DNA of 64,000 nucleotides from Flavobacterium sp. HBTb2-11-1 (GTDB lineage Bacteria; Bacteroidota; Bacteroidia; Flavobacteriales; Flavobacteriaceae): positions 930,001 through 994,000 of the forward strand of contig NZ_WUMO01000001.1 of assembly GCF_009826975.1 (NCBI RefSeq), in the 5' to 3' direction. The notes below the pieces were generated by a model. The model was not told the origin of the DNA. It saw only the letters and a list, made by a program, of their open reading frames with translations, and ran no database searches. Position numbers and translations under genes: made by a program. Shown piece after piece: positions 1 through 9,287 of this stretch (its first letter is position 1; the number at the start of each line of letters is the position of its first letter).

Positions 1-659
1 GGATTAAAGATTTCGCTTATTCATATAATGAGCCAATGCATAATGATTACTTCTGGCACAAGGCTTATGGAGATTATCCAGTAGTGGGTGTAACTTGGAA
101 ACAAGCTAAAGCATTCTGCGCTTGGAGAACTTTAAACAAAAACAGCTACATTAAATCTAAGAAAAAAGGACGTGACTTAGTAAATGCTTTCAGATTACCT
201 ACTGAGGCAGAATGGGAGTATGCAGCTAGAGGAGGTCTGGAGTCTGCAACTTACCCATGGGGAGGTCCTTATACTAAGAGCGATAGAGGTTGTTTCTTAG
301 CAAACTTCAAACCAAGCAGAGGAGATTATGCTGCTGACGAAGCACTTTATACAGTTGAAGCTAAATCATACGATGTAAACGGTTACGGATTATACAACAT
401 GGCAGGAAACGTTTCTGAGTGGACAGATTCAGCTTACAATCCAAACGCTTATGAATATGTATCAACAATGAATCCAAACGTTATCGATGGTAAAAACCAA
501 AGAAAAGTGGTTCGTGGAGGTTCTTGGAAAGACGTTGCTTATTTCCTACAGGTAAGCACTCGTGACCACGAATACGCTGACTCAGCAAGAAGTTACATCG
601 GATTCAGAACTGTACAAGATTACATGGGTACTCAAGTTACAGGAAACAGAAAAAAGTAA
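1..659 (+). CDS. gldK: GldK, gliding/T9SS lipoprotein (3' part)
   Basis: The reading frame is open from base 3 to the stop at 657-659, so the gene starts before the window and only its C-terminal part is seen. It has the formylglycine-generating-enzyme (FGE-sulfatase) fold signatures: PVVGVTWKQAKAFCAWR, RLPTEAEWEYAARGG, NMAGNVSEWT, a VVRGGSW segment and a terminal IGFRTV. GldK is an outer-membrane lipoprotein that uses this fold as structure and forms a periplasmic ring with GldN in the type IX secretion/gliding machine. Identification is firm because gldL, gldM and gldN follow in the known order. The next gene begins 56 bases downstream, in keeping with one operon. Confidence 0.95.
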   Translation, partial: IKDFAYSYNEPMHNDYFWHKAYGDYPVVGVTWKQAKAFCAWRTLNKNSYIKSKKKGRDLVNAFRLPTEAEWEYAARGGLESATYPWGGPYTKSDRGCFLANFKPSRGDYAADEALYTVEAKSYDVNGYGLYNMAGNVSEWTDSAYNPNAYEYVSTMNPNVIDGKNQRKVVRGGSWKDVAYFLQVSTRDHEYADSARSYIGFRTVQDYMGTQVTGNRKK

Positions 660-714
660 ATTTAAATTAATTCAATATCCAACAAATCTATTTTAAACCT
701 AAAAAAAAAGTATT

Positions 715-1362
715 ATGGCATTATTAAGTAAAAAAGCAATGAATTTCGCTTATGGTATGGGAGCGGCAGTGGTAATCGTTGGAGCTTTATTCAAAATTAC
801 TCACTTTGAAATTGGACCATTAACAGGTACAGTTATGCTTTCAGTAGGATTGGTGACTGAGGCGTTAATTTTTGCGCTTTCTGCTTTCGAACCAGTTGAA
901 GAAGAACTAGATTGGACTCTAGTTTACCCAGAATTAGCTAACGGACAAGCTAGAGAGAAAAAAGCTAAAGCTGAAACTCCAACTGACGCTCAAGGATTAT
1001 TATCTCAAAAATTAGACACATTATTAAAAGAAGCGAAAATTGACGGTGAATTAATGTCAAGTTTAGGAAACAGCATCAAAAACTTCGAATCTGCTGCAAA
1101 AGGAATTGCTCCAACTGTAGATTCAATCGCAGGACAAAAGAAATATTCAGAAGAATTATCTGTTGCTGCCGCTCAAATGGAATCATTAAACAGTTTATAT
1201 AAAGTACAATTAGAAAGTGCTTCTAGAAACGCTGAAGCTAACAAAGAAATCGCTGAAAATGCTTCTAAATTAAAAGAGCAAATGGCATCTATGACTGCAA
1301 ACATCGCTTCTTTAAACAGCGTTTACGGTGGTATGCTTTCTGCAATGAGTAACAAAGGATAA
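715..1362 (+). CDS. gldL: GldL, inner-membrane T9SS motor protein
   Basis: This 215-residue protein has two hydrophobic segments near the N-terminus (about residues 10-30 and 35-58), separated by a short loop with KITHFEIGPLTG, then a long cytoplasmic helical, coiled-coil-rich tail. This is the GldL layout. GldL and GldM form the proton-driven motor that powers type IX secretion and gliding. A membrane glutamate follows the second helix start (VTEALIF) and is the sort of residue known to matter for proton use. The gene sits between gldK and gldM with gaps of about 50 bases and no terminator. Confidence 0.96.
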   Translation: MALLSKKAMNFAYGMGAAVVIVGALFKITHFEIGPLTGTVMLSVGLVTEALIFALSAFEPVEEELDWTLVYPELANGQAREKKAKAETPTDAQGLLSQKLDTLLKEAKIDGELMSSLGNSIKNFESAAKGIAPTVDSIAGQKKYSEELSVAAAQMESLNSLYKVQLESASRNAEANKEIAENASKLKEQMASMTANIASLNSVYGGMLSAMSNKG

Positions 1363-1413
1363 TTAGTTTTTAACTAAATATTAAATTTATTAATAAGAAC
1401 TAATTAAAGAAAA

Positions 1414-2955
1414 ATGGCAGGAGGAAAATTAACCCCTAGACAGAAGATGATTAACCTGATGTATCTGGTTTTCATCGCAATGTTAGCAATGAACGTATCA
1501 AAAGAAGTAATTTCTGCTTTTGGTTTGATGAATGAAAAATTCGAAGGAGCTAATACTACTTCAAATACGGCTAATGCTGGTTTATTAACAGCATTAGATC
1601 AAAAAGCATCTGAAGCAAAAGGAGAATTTGCTATTGCTGCAGTAACAGCTCACAAAGTTGAAACAATTACAAAAGATTTTTATGATTATATAGCTACTCT
1701 AAAAGCTCAGGCAGTTAAAGGTTTCGAAGTTGATAAAGCGACTGGAAAAATGCCTTATGAGTCTATGGATAGAGGAGATAATATCGACGACTGGTTTACA
1801 GGAGACGGTTACACTAAAAAAGGTAACGAAATTATTTCTAAAATCGAAAAATATAAAGCTGATATTAAAGCTGCTTTAGGAACAGATAAAAAATACGCAG
1901 CAATTATTGCTGAAGTTGACAAGAAATTTGATGTTTCTGATGTTAAAAACAAAGAGGGAATTAAAGAAAAATATTTAGCGTATCACTTTAAAGGATTCCC
2001 TGCAATTGCTACAGCTGCAAAACTTTCAGCTTGGCAAAATGACGTTAAAAAAGTTGAAGCTGACGTTTACAACAGCGCTTTAGGTAAAGCTGCAGTTGCT
2101 GCTGCTTCTTATAGCAACTACCAAGCAATCGTTGTTTTAGATAAAAATGCTTATTTCCAAGGAGAAAAAGTTACTGGTAAAGTTGTTTTAGGTCGTTATG
2201 ACGAAAACACTACACCAACTTCTTTCCAAGGCCCTGGACAAATTGTGAACGGACAAGCTGTTATCTCTTTAACTGCTGGTGGAGTTGGAGAACAAGACAT
2301 CAACGGACAATTTACTTTCTTAGAGGATGGAAAAAATATTCCTTTAAAATTCTCTGGTAAATATGTTGTTGTTCCAAGACCAAACGCTGCTACAATTTCT
2401 GCAGACAAAATGAACGTAGTGTATAGAGGAGTTGTTAACCCAATCTCTGTATCTTTTGCTGGTGTTGATGCTAACAAAATTGTTGCAAGTGCTCCAGGTT
2501 TAACTTCTGCTGGAAAACCAGGAAAATATAACATGAGCCCAGGTCAAGGTACTGAAACTACGATTTCTGTAACTGGTACTTTACCAAACGGTGATAAAGT
2601 AACTGATAAGAAAACATTCAGAATTAAAGGTATTCCTGGTCCAACAGGAACAATTAGAGGTGAGATGGGAGTTGTTAAAGGTCCTAAATCTAACTTAGAG
2701 ATTGCTACTATTGGAGCTAAACTTCTTGATTTTGATTTTGAAGTTGGTTTAGATGTTGTTGGATTCAATATGAAAATTGCTGGACAGCCTACAGTTGTTG
2801 TTACAGGAAACAAAATGAATGCACAATGTAAACAAGTACTTTCAAGAGCAGGTAAAGGAGACCAAGTTACTATTTCTGAAATTAAAACTAAACTTGTTGG
2901 AGCTGGTAGTTATTTATTGCCTAGAACTGCTCCTGTAATTTACGAAATACAATAA
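1414..2955 (+). CDS. gldM: GldM, T9SS motor periplasmic shaft protein
   Basis: The 513-residue protein begins with a short cytoplasmic stretch (MAGGKLTPRQKMINLMY) and one membrane helix (LVFIAMLAMNVSKEVISAF). It continues with a long periplasmic region of a helical domain (about 40-220) and several beta-rich domains, ending in a CKQVLSRAGKGD segment. This is the expected GldM structure: the helix joins GldL in the membrane, and the periplasmic domains reach the GldK/GldN ring. The length matches the family. The gene lies in the gldKLMN order, 51 bases after gldL. Confidence 0.97.
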   Translation: MAGGKLTPRQKMINLMYLVFIAMLAMNVSKEVISAFGLMNEKFEGANTTSNTANAGLLTALDQKASEAKGEFAIAAVTAHKVETITKDFYDYIATLKAQAVKGFEVDKATGKMPYESMDRGDNIDDWFTGDGYTKKGNEIISKIEKYKADIKAALGTDKKYAAIIAEVDKKFDVSDVKNKEGIKEKYLAYHFKGFPAIATAAKLSAWQNDVKKVEADVYNSALGKAAVAAASYSNYQAIVVLDKNAYFQGEKVTGKVVLGRYDENTTPTSFQGPGQIVNGQAVISLTAGGVGEQDINGQFTFLEDGKNIPLKFSGKYVVVPRPNAATISADKMNVVYRGVVNPISVSFAGVDANKIVASAPGLTSAGKPGKYNMSPGQGTETTISVTGTLPNGDKVTDKKTFRIKGIPGPTGTIRGEMGVVKGPKSNLEIATIGAKLLDFDFEVGLDVVGFNMKIAGQPTVVVTGNKMNAQCKQVLSRAGKGDQVTISEIKTKLVGAGSYLLPRTAPVIYEIQ

Positions 2956-2999
2956 TAAAGTAGTGTAAGCTACATTCAATATCTTATAACGATACCACG

Positions 3000-3989
3000 A
3001 TGAAAGTAAGAAATTTTTTAATAGCTATTGTTTCTATCGCTGGAGGTTTTGCTTCTAATGCGCAATCAAATTTGCTAAACGCTAAAACTCCTGATCAGAT
3101 TGGACTTAAAACTCCTGCTCAATTAATATCTGACAATGATAAGCCATTGGCTTATGGTTATGTAGATGATAGGGATATCTTGATGGGAAAAACAACATGG
3201 GAAATCATTGATTTAAATGAAAAAATCAACTTTCCAATGTACTTTCCGGTAGATACAGCTAATATTGGTCCTAACAGACGTTCTCTTTATGACGTTTTAA
3301 CTAAAGCTATTAAAAGTGGAAAAATAACTGAAGTGTATACTGATAGTTATTTCAACACTAAAAAATCTATGAAAGACATCGAAGGATCTTTATCACGTAT
3401 TGATACAACTGATGCAGGTAGAGAGTTAATTAACCAATACCCTGATGACTACAAATCACGTGTTGTGAAGAAAAAAGTAGTATCTGGTAAAGGTAAAAAC
3501 AAATCGGTTTCTTATGTAGAAGAAACAGTTGGGCCTACAAGAACAGTTCCTGCTGAATACATCTTGAAACAAGATCTTACTGCCGCTGATGTTAGTCAGT
3601 ATAAAATTAAAGGATACTGGTATTTTGATAAACGTCAAAGTGAATTGAAATATCGTTTACTAGGAATTTGCCCGGTAACTCCAGACGTTTATACAATGAA
3701 TAGTGATGAAAAGGATTATATTGAATTGTTTTGGGTTTTCTTCCCAAATGCCAGAGAAGCGCTGCATGAAGCAAAAGCTTTCAATGACAACAATTCAGCT
3801 CTTCCAATCTCATTTGATCAGATTTTAAATTCAAGACGCTTTAATGCTGTTGTGTACAAAGAGGAAAACCTTTACGGAGACAGAGCAATTAGTGATTACA
3901 TGAAAGACAACGCGCAAAATCAGTTGTTAGAATCTGAAAGAGTGAAAGAGAAAATTCGTAATTTCGAACAAGATATGTGGAACTACTAA
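3000..3989 (+). CDS. gldN: GldN, periplasmic T9SS ring protein
   Basis: The 329-residue protein has a signal peptide (MKVRNFLIAIVSIAGGFASNAQ) and a conserved body containing YGYVDDRDILMGKTTWEIID, TRTVPAEYILKQDLTAADVS and YWYFDKRQSELKYRLLGIC. It partners GldK in the periplasmic/outer-membrane ring of the type IX secretion system. The gene is the fourth of the gldKLMN operon, 44 bases after gldM, and is followed at 4012-4049 by a strong terminator. A close paralogue (gldO) lies directly downstream; by eye the two proteins agree at roughly 85 of 100 positions. Confidence 0.96.
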   Translation: MKVRNFLIAIVSIAGGFASNAQSNLLNAKTPDQIGLKTPAQLISDNDKPLAYGYVDDRDILMGKTTWEIIDLNEKINFPMYFPVDTANIGPNRRSLYDVLTKAIKSGKITEVYTDSYFNTKKSMKDIEGSLSRIDTTDAGRELINQYPDDYKSRVVKKKVVSGKGKNKSVSYVEETVGPTRTVPAEYILKQDLTAADVSQYKIKGYWYFDKRQSELKYRLLGICPVTPDVYTMNSDEKDYIELFWVFFPNAREALHEAKAFNDNNSALPISFDQILNSRRFNAVVYKEENLYGDRAISDYMKDNAQNQLLESERVKEKIRNFEQDMWNY

Positions 3990-4011
3990 GTTGATATATA
4001 GTATTATAATT

Positions 4012-4049
4012 AAAAAACTCTTACTACCTTTGTAGTAAGAGTTTTTTTT
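4012..4049 (+). terminator. Rho-independent terminator after gldN
   Basis: A perfect 13-bp stem (AAACTCTTACTAC, 4015-4027, with GTAGTAAGAGTTT, 4032-4044) closes a CTTT loop and is followed by a T run. Nearly the same hairpin follows gldO. Confidence 0.93.
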
Positions 4050-4164
4050 ATGTCAAAAAGTTGACAACATTATGATGTAGATTAATAATGATTTCTTTTT
4101 GATTATGTAAGAAAAATAACAATATTTGTAATAAAATTTCGTTTAATGTTCTGTAAAAATTATC

Positions 4165-5157
4165 ATGATGAAAGTAAGAAATTTATTAGTTGCTATTGTT
4201 GCTGTTTTCGGAAGTTTGCCTTCTTATGCTCAATCTAATTTGCTTAATGCCAAAACCGCCGATCAGATCGGAATTAAGACGCCAGCTCAAATGATATCTG
4301 ATAACGATAAACCTCTAGCTTATGGTTATGTTGATGATAGGGATGTTTTGATGGGAAAAATGGTTTGGGAAATAATTGATTTAAATGAAAAAATAAATTT
4401 CCCATTATATTTTCCAGTTGATACAGCTAATATAGGTCCAGATAGGAGATCCCTTTATGATGTTTTAACTAAAGGAATCAGAAGCGGTAGAATAACAGAG
4501 GTTTATACAGATAGTTATTTTAATACAAAGAAGACTTTAAAAGATATTCAAGGGGCTTTATCTCGTGTTGATACCACAGATGCTGGGCGTGAGCTTATCA
4601 ATCAATACCCTGATGATTATAGAACACGTGTTGTTAAGAAAAAAGTGGTTACAGGTACAGGTAAGAATAAGAAAGTTACTTATGTTGACCAAACAGTTGG
4701 GCCTACAAGAACAGTTCCTGCTGAATATATTTTGAAACAAGATCTTACGGCAGCCGATGTGAGTCAGTATAAGATTAAGGGATTTTGGTATTTTGATAAA
4801 AGACAAAGCGATTTAAAATATCGTCTTCTTGGAATTTGCCCAGTAACTCCTGATGTTTATACGATGAATAGTGATGAAAAGGATTATATAGAGTTGTTTT
4901 GGGTTTTCTTCCCTAATGCACGTGAAGTCCTGCATGAAGGAAAAGCTTTTAATGATAAAAATTCAGCCCTGCCTATTTCATTTGATCAGATTTTAAATTC
5001 AAGACGATTTAATTCTGTAATATATAAAGAAGAGAACGTTTATGGCGATCGTGAAATAAAAGATTATATTAAAGACAACGCCCAAGCTCAATTGTTAGAA
5101 TCGGAAAGGGTAAAAGAGAAGATACGTAATTTTGAAGAAGATATGTGGAATTACTAA
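4165..5157 (+). CDS. gldO: GldO, GldN paralogue
   Basis: The 330-residue protein is colinear with GldN from the signal peptide (MMKVRNLLVAIVAVFGSLPSYAQS) to the shared end (RVKEKIRNFEEDMWNY). Differences are mostly conservative. In Flavobacterium johnsoniae the same tandem arrangement is called gldN/gldO, and the two are partly redundant in secretion and gliding. The gene is cut off from gldN by a terminator and about 115 bases of AT-rich DNA that probably holds its own promoter. Codon choice differs somewhat from gldN at matching positions, so the duplication is not very recent. Confidence 0.93.
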   Translation: MMKVRNLLVAIVAVFGSLPSYAQSNLLNAKTADQIGIKTPAQMISDNDKPLAYGYVDDRDVLMGKMVWEIIDLNEKINFPLYFPVDTANIGPDRRSLYDVLTKGIRSGRITEVYTDSYFNTKKTLKDIQGALSRVDTTDAGRELINQYPDDYRTRVVKKKVVTGTGKNKKVTYVDQTVGPTRTVPAEYILKQDLTAADVSQYKIKGFWYFDKRQSDLKYRLLGICPVTPDVYTMNSDEKDYIELFWVFFPNAREVLHEGKAFNDKNSALPISFDQILNSRRFNSVIYKEENVYGDREIKDYIKDNAQAQLLESERVKEKIRNFEEDMWNY

Positions 5158-5177
5158 GTTTATAAACTCATTATAAG

Positions 5178-5213
5178 AAAAACTCTTGCTACCTTTGTAG
5201 TAAGAGTTTTTTT
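5178..5213 (+). terminator. Rho-independent terminator after gldO
   Basis: The stem AAACTCTTGCTAC (5180-5192) pairs with GTAGTAAGAGTTT (5197-5209) around a CTTT loop, with one G-T pair, followed by a T run. It is one base different from the terminator after gldN, which suggests the terminator was duplicated together with the gene. Confidence 0.92.
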
Positions 5214-5232
5214 ATTTTATCTATACTTCACA

Positions 5233-6306
5233 ATGCTTGATTATTTAATTGTCGGATCTGGATTGGCTGGAATTTCTTTTGCCGAAGTCGCCCTTAAGAA
5301 TAACAAATCAATTTTACTTTTAGATGACAAATCTCAGAATTCTTCGAGAGTTGCCGGCGGTTTGTACAATCCTGTAATTTTAAAACGTTTCAGTGAGGTG
5401 TGGAATGCAAAAGAGCAGCTCGTATTGATGAACGAGTTTTATGATAAAGTTGAAGAAAAACTAAAAGAGAAATTCAACTTTAAAATGCCTGTTTTAAGAA
5501 AGTTCTTTTCTATTGAAGAACAGAATAACTGGTTTGCAGCTTCAGATAAAATTAATTTAGCTCCTTTTTTGTCGACTAAATTAATTTCAAAAAAATATAA
5601 CAGCATTGATTCTCCATACGATTATGGAGAAGTTTTGCATACAGGTTATGTTGATACAGCTTTGTTGTTGGATAATTACCAAAAATATTTACTTCAGAAT
5701 GATTTATTAAGAGAAGAATCTTTTGATTTTAGTGCTATAGAATTTCTAGACTCAGGAATTCAATATAATAACATTCAGGCTCGCCATATTATTTTTGCTG
5801 AAGGTTTCGGAATGCATAAAAATCCATTTTTTAATTATCTTCCGCTAGATGGAACAAAAGGAGAATTGTTTATTATAAAAGCGCCAGATTTAAATCTTGA
5901 TATAATTGTAAATACGAGTGTTTTTATTTTGCCTCTTGGAGATAATTTGTTCAAAGTTGGAGCAACTTACAATTGGCATGATAAAACTTCCGATCCAACA
6001 GAAGAAGGCAAACAAGAGCTTTTGGAGCGCATAAGAGAAATCATTACTTGCGACTTCGAAATAATAAAACACTTTGCGGGAGTCCGTCCAACAGTTGCAG
6101 ACCGAAGACCTTTGCTTGGCACGCATGAAGAGCATAAGTCTCTCCATATTCTTAACGGATTAGGAACACGTGGTGTAATGCTTGGTCCTGCAATGGCAAA
6201 AGCGTTATACGATCATATCGAAAATAATGTCCCGTTAGATAAAGAAGCTGACATTAAACGATTCCATAAAAGATATTTGAAAGGCCTTACTTTTGGCCAG
6301 CCTTAG
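5233..6306 (+). CDS. FAD-dependent amino-acid-oxidase-type oxidoreductase
   Basis: The 357-residue protein starts with the dinucleotide-binding motif YLIVGSGLAGISFAEVAL and then has an RVAGGLYNPVILKRF segment. The C-terminal GVRPTVADRRPLLGTH and LNGLGTRGVMLGPAMA close the FAD site. This is the DAO (D-amino-acid/glycine oxidase) fold. The substrate cannot be read from the sequence. There is no signal peptide, so it should be cytoplasmic. Its last 20 bases overlap the 3' end of the convergent DUF983 gene. It lies 20 bases after the gldO terminator and is probably not part of the gliding operon. Confidence 0.85.
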   Translation: MLDYLIVGSGLAGISFAEVALKNNKSILLLDDKSQNSSRVAGGLYNPVILKRFSEVWNAKEQLVLMNEFYDKVEEKLKEKFNFKMPVLRKFFSIEEQNNWFAASDKINLAPFLSTKLISKKYNSIDSPYDYGEVLHTGYVDTALLLDNYQKYLLQNDLLREESFDFSAIEFLDSGIQYNNIQARHIIFAEGFGMHKNPFFNYLPLDGTKGELFIIKAPDLNLDIIVNTSVFILPLGDNLFKVGATYNWHDKTSDPTEEGKQELLERIREIITCDFEIIKHFAGVRPTVADRRPLLGTHEEHKSLHILNGLGTRGVMLGPAMAKALYDHIENNVPLDKEADIKRFHKRYLKGLTFGQP

Positions 6307-6670
6307 GGTCGTAAGAAACAAACATATTGATATACAAGTTTCTTGAAAGACGTAAAACGAATGGGAATAAAATAACCAACGTTATAATAATTGCCAAAAA
6401 TGACTGTTCGATTGTGGTGTTAAAAAACACAAATGAAACAATAAAGGCCGCAACACCTATAGCTACGTTAAGAGCATAACTCACATACATGGCGCCATAA
6501 AAAAACGAAGGCTCAATCTGGTATTTGAACCCGCAGTGGCTGCAATGATCGTTCATTTTGAGAACCTTACCCAAATGAAGTGGGTTTTTGTCTTCATACA
6601 TGCTTTCTTTTTGGCATTTTGGACAACTTCCCGTTATTATGCTGTTTAGTTTGGAACCTCTTTTGAACAT
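6287..6670 (-). CDS. DUF983 membrane protein
   Basis: The 127-residue protein opens with a zinc-ribbon-like part, CPKC near residue 15 and CSHCG near residue 43. The segment YQIEPSFFYGAMYVSYALN and two hydrophobic helices (about 60-80 and 88-108) follow. This pairing of cysteine pairs with two membrane helices is typical of DUF983. The function is unknown. The gene is convergent with the FAD oxidoreductase, and their coding ends overlap by 20 bases. Confidence 0.85.
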   Translation of the reverse strand: MFKRGSKLNSIITGSCPKCQKESMYEDKNPLHLGKVLKMNDHCSHCGFKYQIEPSFFYGAMYVSYALNVAIGVAAFIVSFVFFNTTIEQSFLAIIITLVILFPFVLRLSRNLYINMFVSYDPKAGQK

Positions 6671-7107
6671 TTTAAGTAAATTTTATAGTCTTTAATTCAC
6701 TTCGTTTGTATTTGGATACTGTGTGAATGGAAGTAATTATTTCAAGCAAATATACGGTATTTTCAGGCTTTAAGCTATTTAATTAGGATAAAAACTTACA
6801 GCTTATTTTGATTTTTGATTCGAGTATAATGTTTACCGCTACACTGTTTCTTTTTTTTTTTAAAGGCATTTAAAAGTATATTTTCAATACAATAATTTTC
6901 GACCTAATTAAAAAGAAAAGTTCAGAATTAAGTGAGGTTTTTAGTTTTTGAATTTTATAAAAGCTATTGTTTTTCAGTATAAAAACTTCAATTAAAAGTT
7001 ATACTTTTGCACTTTCAAAATTGTAGCAGGATAATTAGCTTGTTTGCAATTTATTTATTTAATGAATAATAAAGGCTTTTTAGCCTTTACATTTACAGCA
7101 ATATATT
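6671..7107. other. 437-bp intergenic region between divergent genes
   Basis: This AT-rich stretch separates the start of the DUF983 gene from the ABC-F gene. It contains a 12-base T run near 6850 and a TACTTTTG box at 7003-7010 that fits the Bacteroidota -7 consensus TAnnTTTG. No TTG is found at the usual distance upstream, so the promoter call is weak. I see no coding potential or RNA gene. Confidence 0.4.
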
Positions 7108-9030
7108 ATGCTTAATATACACAATCTTTCCGTTTCTTTTGGAGGAACCTATTTATTTGAAGAAGTTACTTTTCGTTTGGGTGCCGGCGACCGCGTAGGT
7201 CTTGTTGGTAAAAACGGAGCAGGTAAATCTACCATGCTGAAAATGCTAGCAGGCGATTTTAAACCTGACTCAGGAGTAATCTCTCAAGAGAAAGATATCA
7301 AAATGGGATTCTTGCGTCAGGATATTGATTTTGAACAGGGAAGAACTGTTTTGGAAGAAGCGTATGAAGCTTTTACAGAAATTAAAGTTGTTGAGAAAAA
7401 ACTAGAAGAAATCAATCACCAGTTGGTGACTAGAACCGATTATGAAAGCGAAGAGTATGCTAAGATTATAGAAGATCTATCTGACTATACGCATCGTTTT
7501 GATCTTCTTGGAGGATATAATTATGTGGGTGATACAGAAAAAATTCTTCTAGGCTTAGGTTTTAAAAGAGAAGTTTTTAATAACCAAACCGAAACTTTTT
7601 CTGGCGGATGGAGAATGCGTATTGAGTTGGCAAAACTTTTATTGCAGTCGAATGATGTCTTGCTTCTGGATGAGCCAACGAACCACTTAGATATAGAAAG
7701 TATCATTTGGTTAGAGAATTTCCTTCGCAATTATCCTGGAGTTGTGGTAATCGTTTCTCACGATAAAATGTTTTTGGATAATGTAACCAATAGAACTATC
7801 GAAATTTCACTAGGAAAAGCATACGATTTCAATAAACCATATTCTCAATATTTAGAGTTGCGTCATGAGATTCGTGAGAAGCAATTGGCGACTCAAAAGA
7901 ATCAGCAGAAAAAAATTGAAGAAACAGAAAAATTAATCGAAAAATTCCGTGCAAAAGCTTCAAAAGCTTCTATGGCACAATCGCTGATTAAAAAATTAGA
8001 TAAAGTCGAAAGAATCGAAGTTGACGAAGACGATAATTCTGTTATGAATATTTCGTTTCCAGTTTCTAAAGAGCCAGGGAAAGTAGTTATTGAAGCGGAG
8101 CACGTTACAAAAGCTTACGGAGACAAAACAATTCTTAAAGATATTAGTCTGCTGGTTGAAAGAGGAAGTAAAATTGCTTTCGTTGGACAAAACGGACAAG
8201 GAAAATCTACTTTCATTAAAGCCTTGGTAAACGAATTTGAATACGAAGGAAATATCAAATTAGGACATAATGTTCAGTTGGGATATTTTGCTCAAAATCA
8301 GGCTGAATACCTAGATGGTGAGATTACTTTGCTGCAAACAATGGAAGACGCTGCGACCGACACAAACCGAATGAAAGTCCGTGATATGTTAGGTTCATTT
8401 TTATTCCGTGGAGATGATGTTGAGAAGAAAGTGAAAGTGCTTTCTGGAGGAGAACGTAACCGTTTGGCACTTTGTAAATTGTTGTTGCAACCGATCAACG
8501 TGCTGCTGATGGATGAGCCTACAAACCACTTAGATATCAAATCTAAAAACGTTTTAAAAGCGGCACTTCAGAAATTCGGCGGAACTTTATTATTAGTTTC
8601 GCACGACAGGGATTTCCTTCAAGGAATGTCGAACATCGTTTACGAATTTAAAGATCAAAAGATTAAAGAATATTTAGGAGACATCAACTTTTTCTTAGAA
8701 CAGCGTAATCTCGAAAACATGCGCGAAGTGGAGAAAAAAGATGTTGTGAAAAATGTTCCAGCTCCAAAAGAAAAAGAAGCTAGCAAATTGTCTTATGAAG
8801 ATCAGAAGAAAGGAAAATCACTTCAGAACAAATTAAGTAAAATTGAAAGTCAGATTCAGCAGTTGGAAAAACAAATTCAGCACGACGATAAGATGTTAGA
8901 AACCAATTATGACAAACACATCGAAGATGCTTCATTTTTTACGGCTTACAATAAAAAGAAACAAGATTTAGAGCAATTGTTAATCGACTGGGAAGTGGTT
9001 TCAGAAGAGATTGATAGTTTTAATGCTTAG
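7108..9030 (+). CDS. ABC-F family ATPase (ribosome-associated type)
   Basis: The 640-residue protein has two ABC modules with no membrane segments. Module 1 has the Walker A motif GKNGAGKST (about residue 35), signature TFSGGWRMRIELAKLLL and Walker B LLLDEPTNHLD. Module 2 has GQNGQGKST, VLSGGERNRLALCKLLL and LLMDEPTNHLD. A charged linker between the modules (about 240-290, rich in K/E/Q) is the arm that enters the ribosomal E site in this family. A C-terminal coiled coil of about 80 residues follows, as in Uup/YdiF types. Its role is translation rescue or regulation; the exact subfamily is not certain. It is followed by a large palindromic intergenic structure. Confidence 0.93.
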   Translation: MLNIHNLSVSFGGTYLFEEVTFRLGAGDRVGLVGKNGAGKSTMLKMLAGDFKPDSGVISQEKDIKMGFLRQDIDFEQGRTVLEEAYEAFTEIKVVEKKLEEINHQLVTRTDYESEEYAKIIEDLSDYTHRFDLLGGYNYVGDTEKILLGLGFKREVFNNQTETFSGGWRMRIELAKLLLQSNDVLLLDEPTNHLDIESIIWLENFLRNYPGVVVIVSHDKMFLDNVTNRTIEISLGKAYDFNKPYSQYLELRHEIREKQLATQKNQQKKIEETEKLIEKFRAKASKASMAQSLIKKLDKVERIEVDEDDNSVMNISFPVSKEPGKVVIEAEHVTKAYGDKTILKDISLLVERGSKIAFVGQNGQGKSTFIKALVNEFEYEGNIKLGHNVQLGYFAQNQAEYLDGEITLLQTMEDAATDTNRMKVRDMLGSFLFRGDDVEKKVKVLSGGERNRLALCKLLLQPINVLLMDEPTNHLDIKSKNVLKAALQKFGGTLLLVSHDRDFLQGMSNIVYEFKDQKIKEYLGDINFFLEQRNLENMREVEKKDVVKNVPAPKEKEASKLSYEDQKKGKSLQNKLSKIESQIQQLEKQIQHDDKMLETNYDKHIEDASFFTAYNKKKQDLEQLLIDWEVVSEEIDSFNA

Positions 9031-9036
9031 TTTTTT

Positions 9037-9285
9037 TGTTTCAAGTTTAAGGTTTCAAGTTGTTATCTTGACGAGTAATTTTTACCGCAAAGCACGCTAA
9101 GTTTTTTATAGATTCCACTTTATAATGTACAAAGTTCGCAAAGCTTTATCAATAAATAGCTTTGCGAACTTTGCGTTTTTAAAAACCTCAAAGATCAAAA
9201 GAACTTAGCGTGCTTTGCGGTTAAATATTTATTCAGTTCAGCTTAAAACATGAAACCTGAAACCTGAAACCTGAAACCTGAAACA
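9037..9285. repeat. Nested palindromic intergenic element with CTGAAAC tandem repeat
   Basis: Three layers of inverted symmetry lie between two convergent genes. The outer layer is GTTTCAAG-type sequence near 9038-9060 against the tandem repeat CTGAAAC (about five units, 9251-9284). The middle layer is TTTACCGCAAAGCACGCTAA (9081-9100) against its near-perfect complement at 9204-9225. The inner layer is CAAAGTTCGCAAAGCT near 9130-9145 against AGCTTTGCGAACTTTG near 9158-9173. The RNA would fold into one long interrupted hairpin in either direction, so it may end transcription from both sides. A second element of the same design is at 44321-44465. Confidence 0.75.
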
Positions 9286-9287
9286 AA

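Noticed and set aside
2196..2813. Two minus-strand ORFs inside gldM
   Set aside because: They are antisense shadows of a well-supported gene.
9251..9284. CTGAAAC repeats as a CRISPR array
   Set aside because: The units are 7 bases and contiguous, with no spacers; it is a simple tandem repeat within a palindrome.
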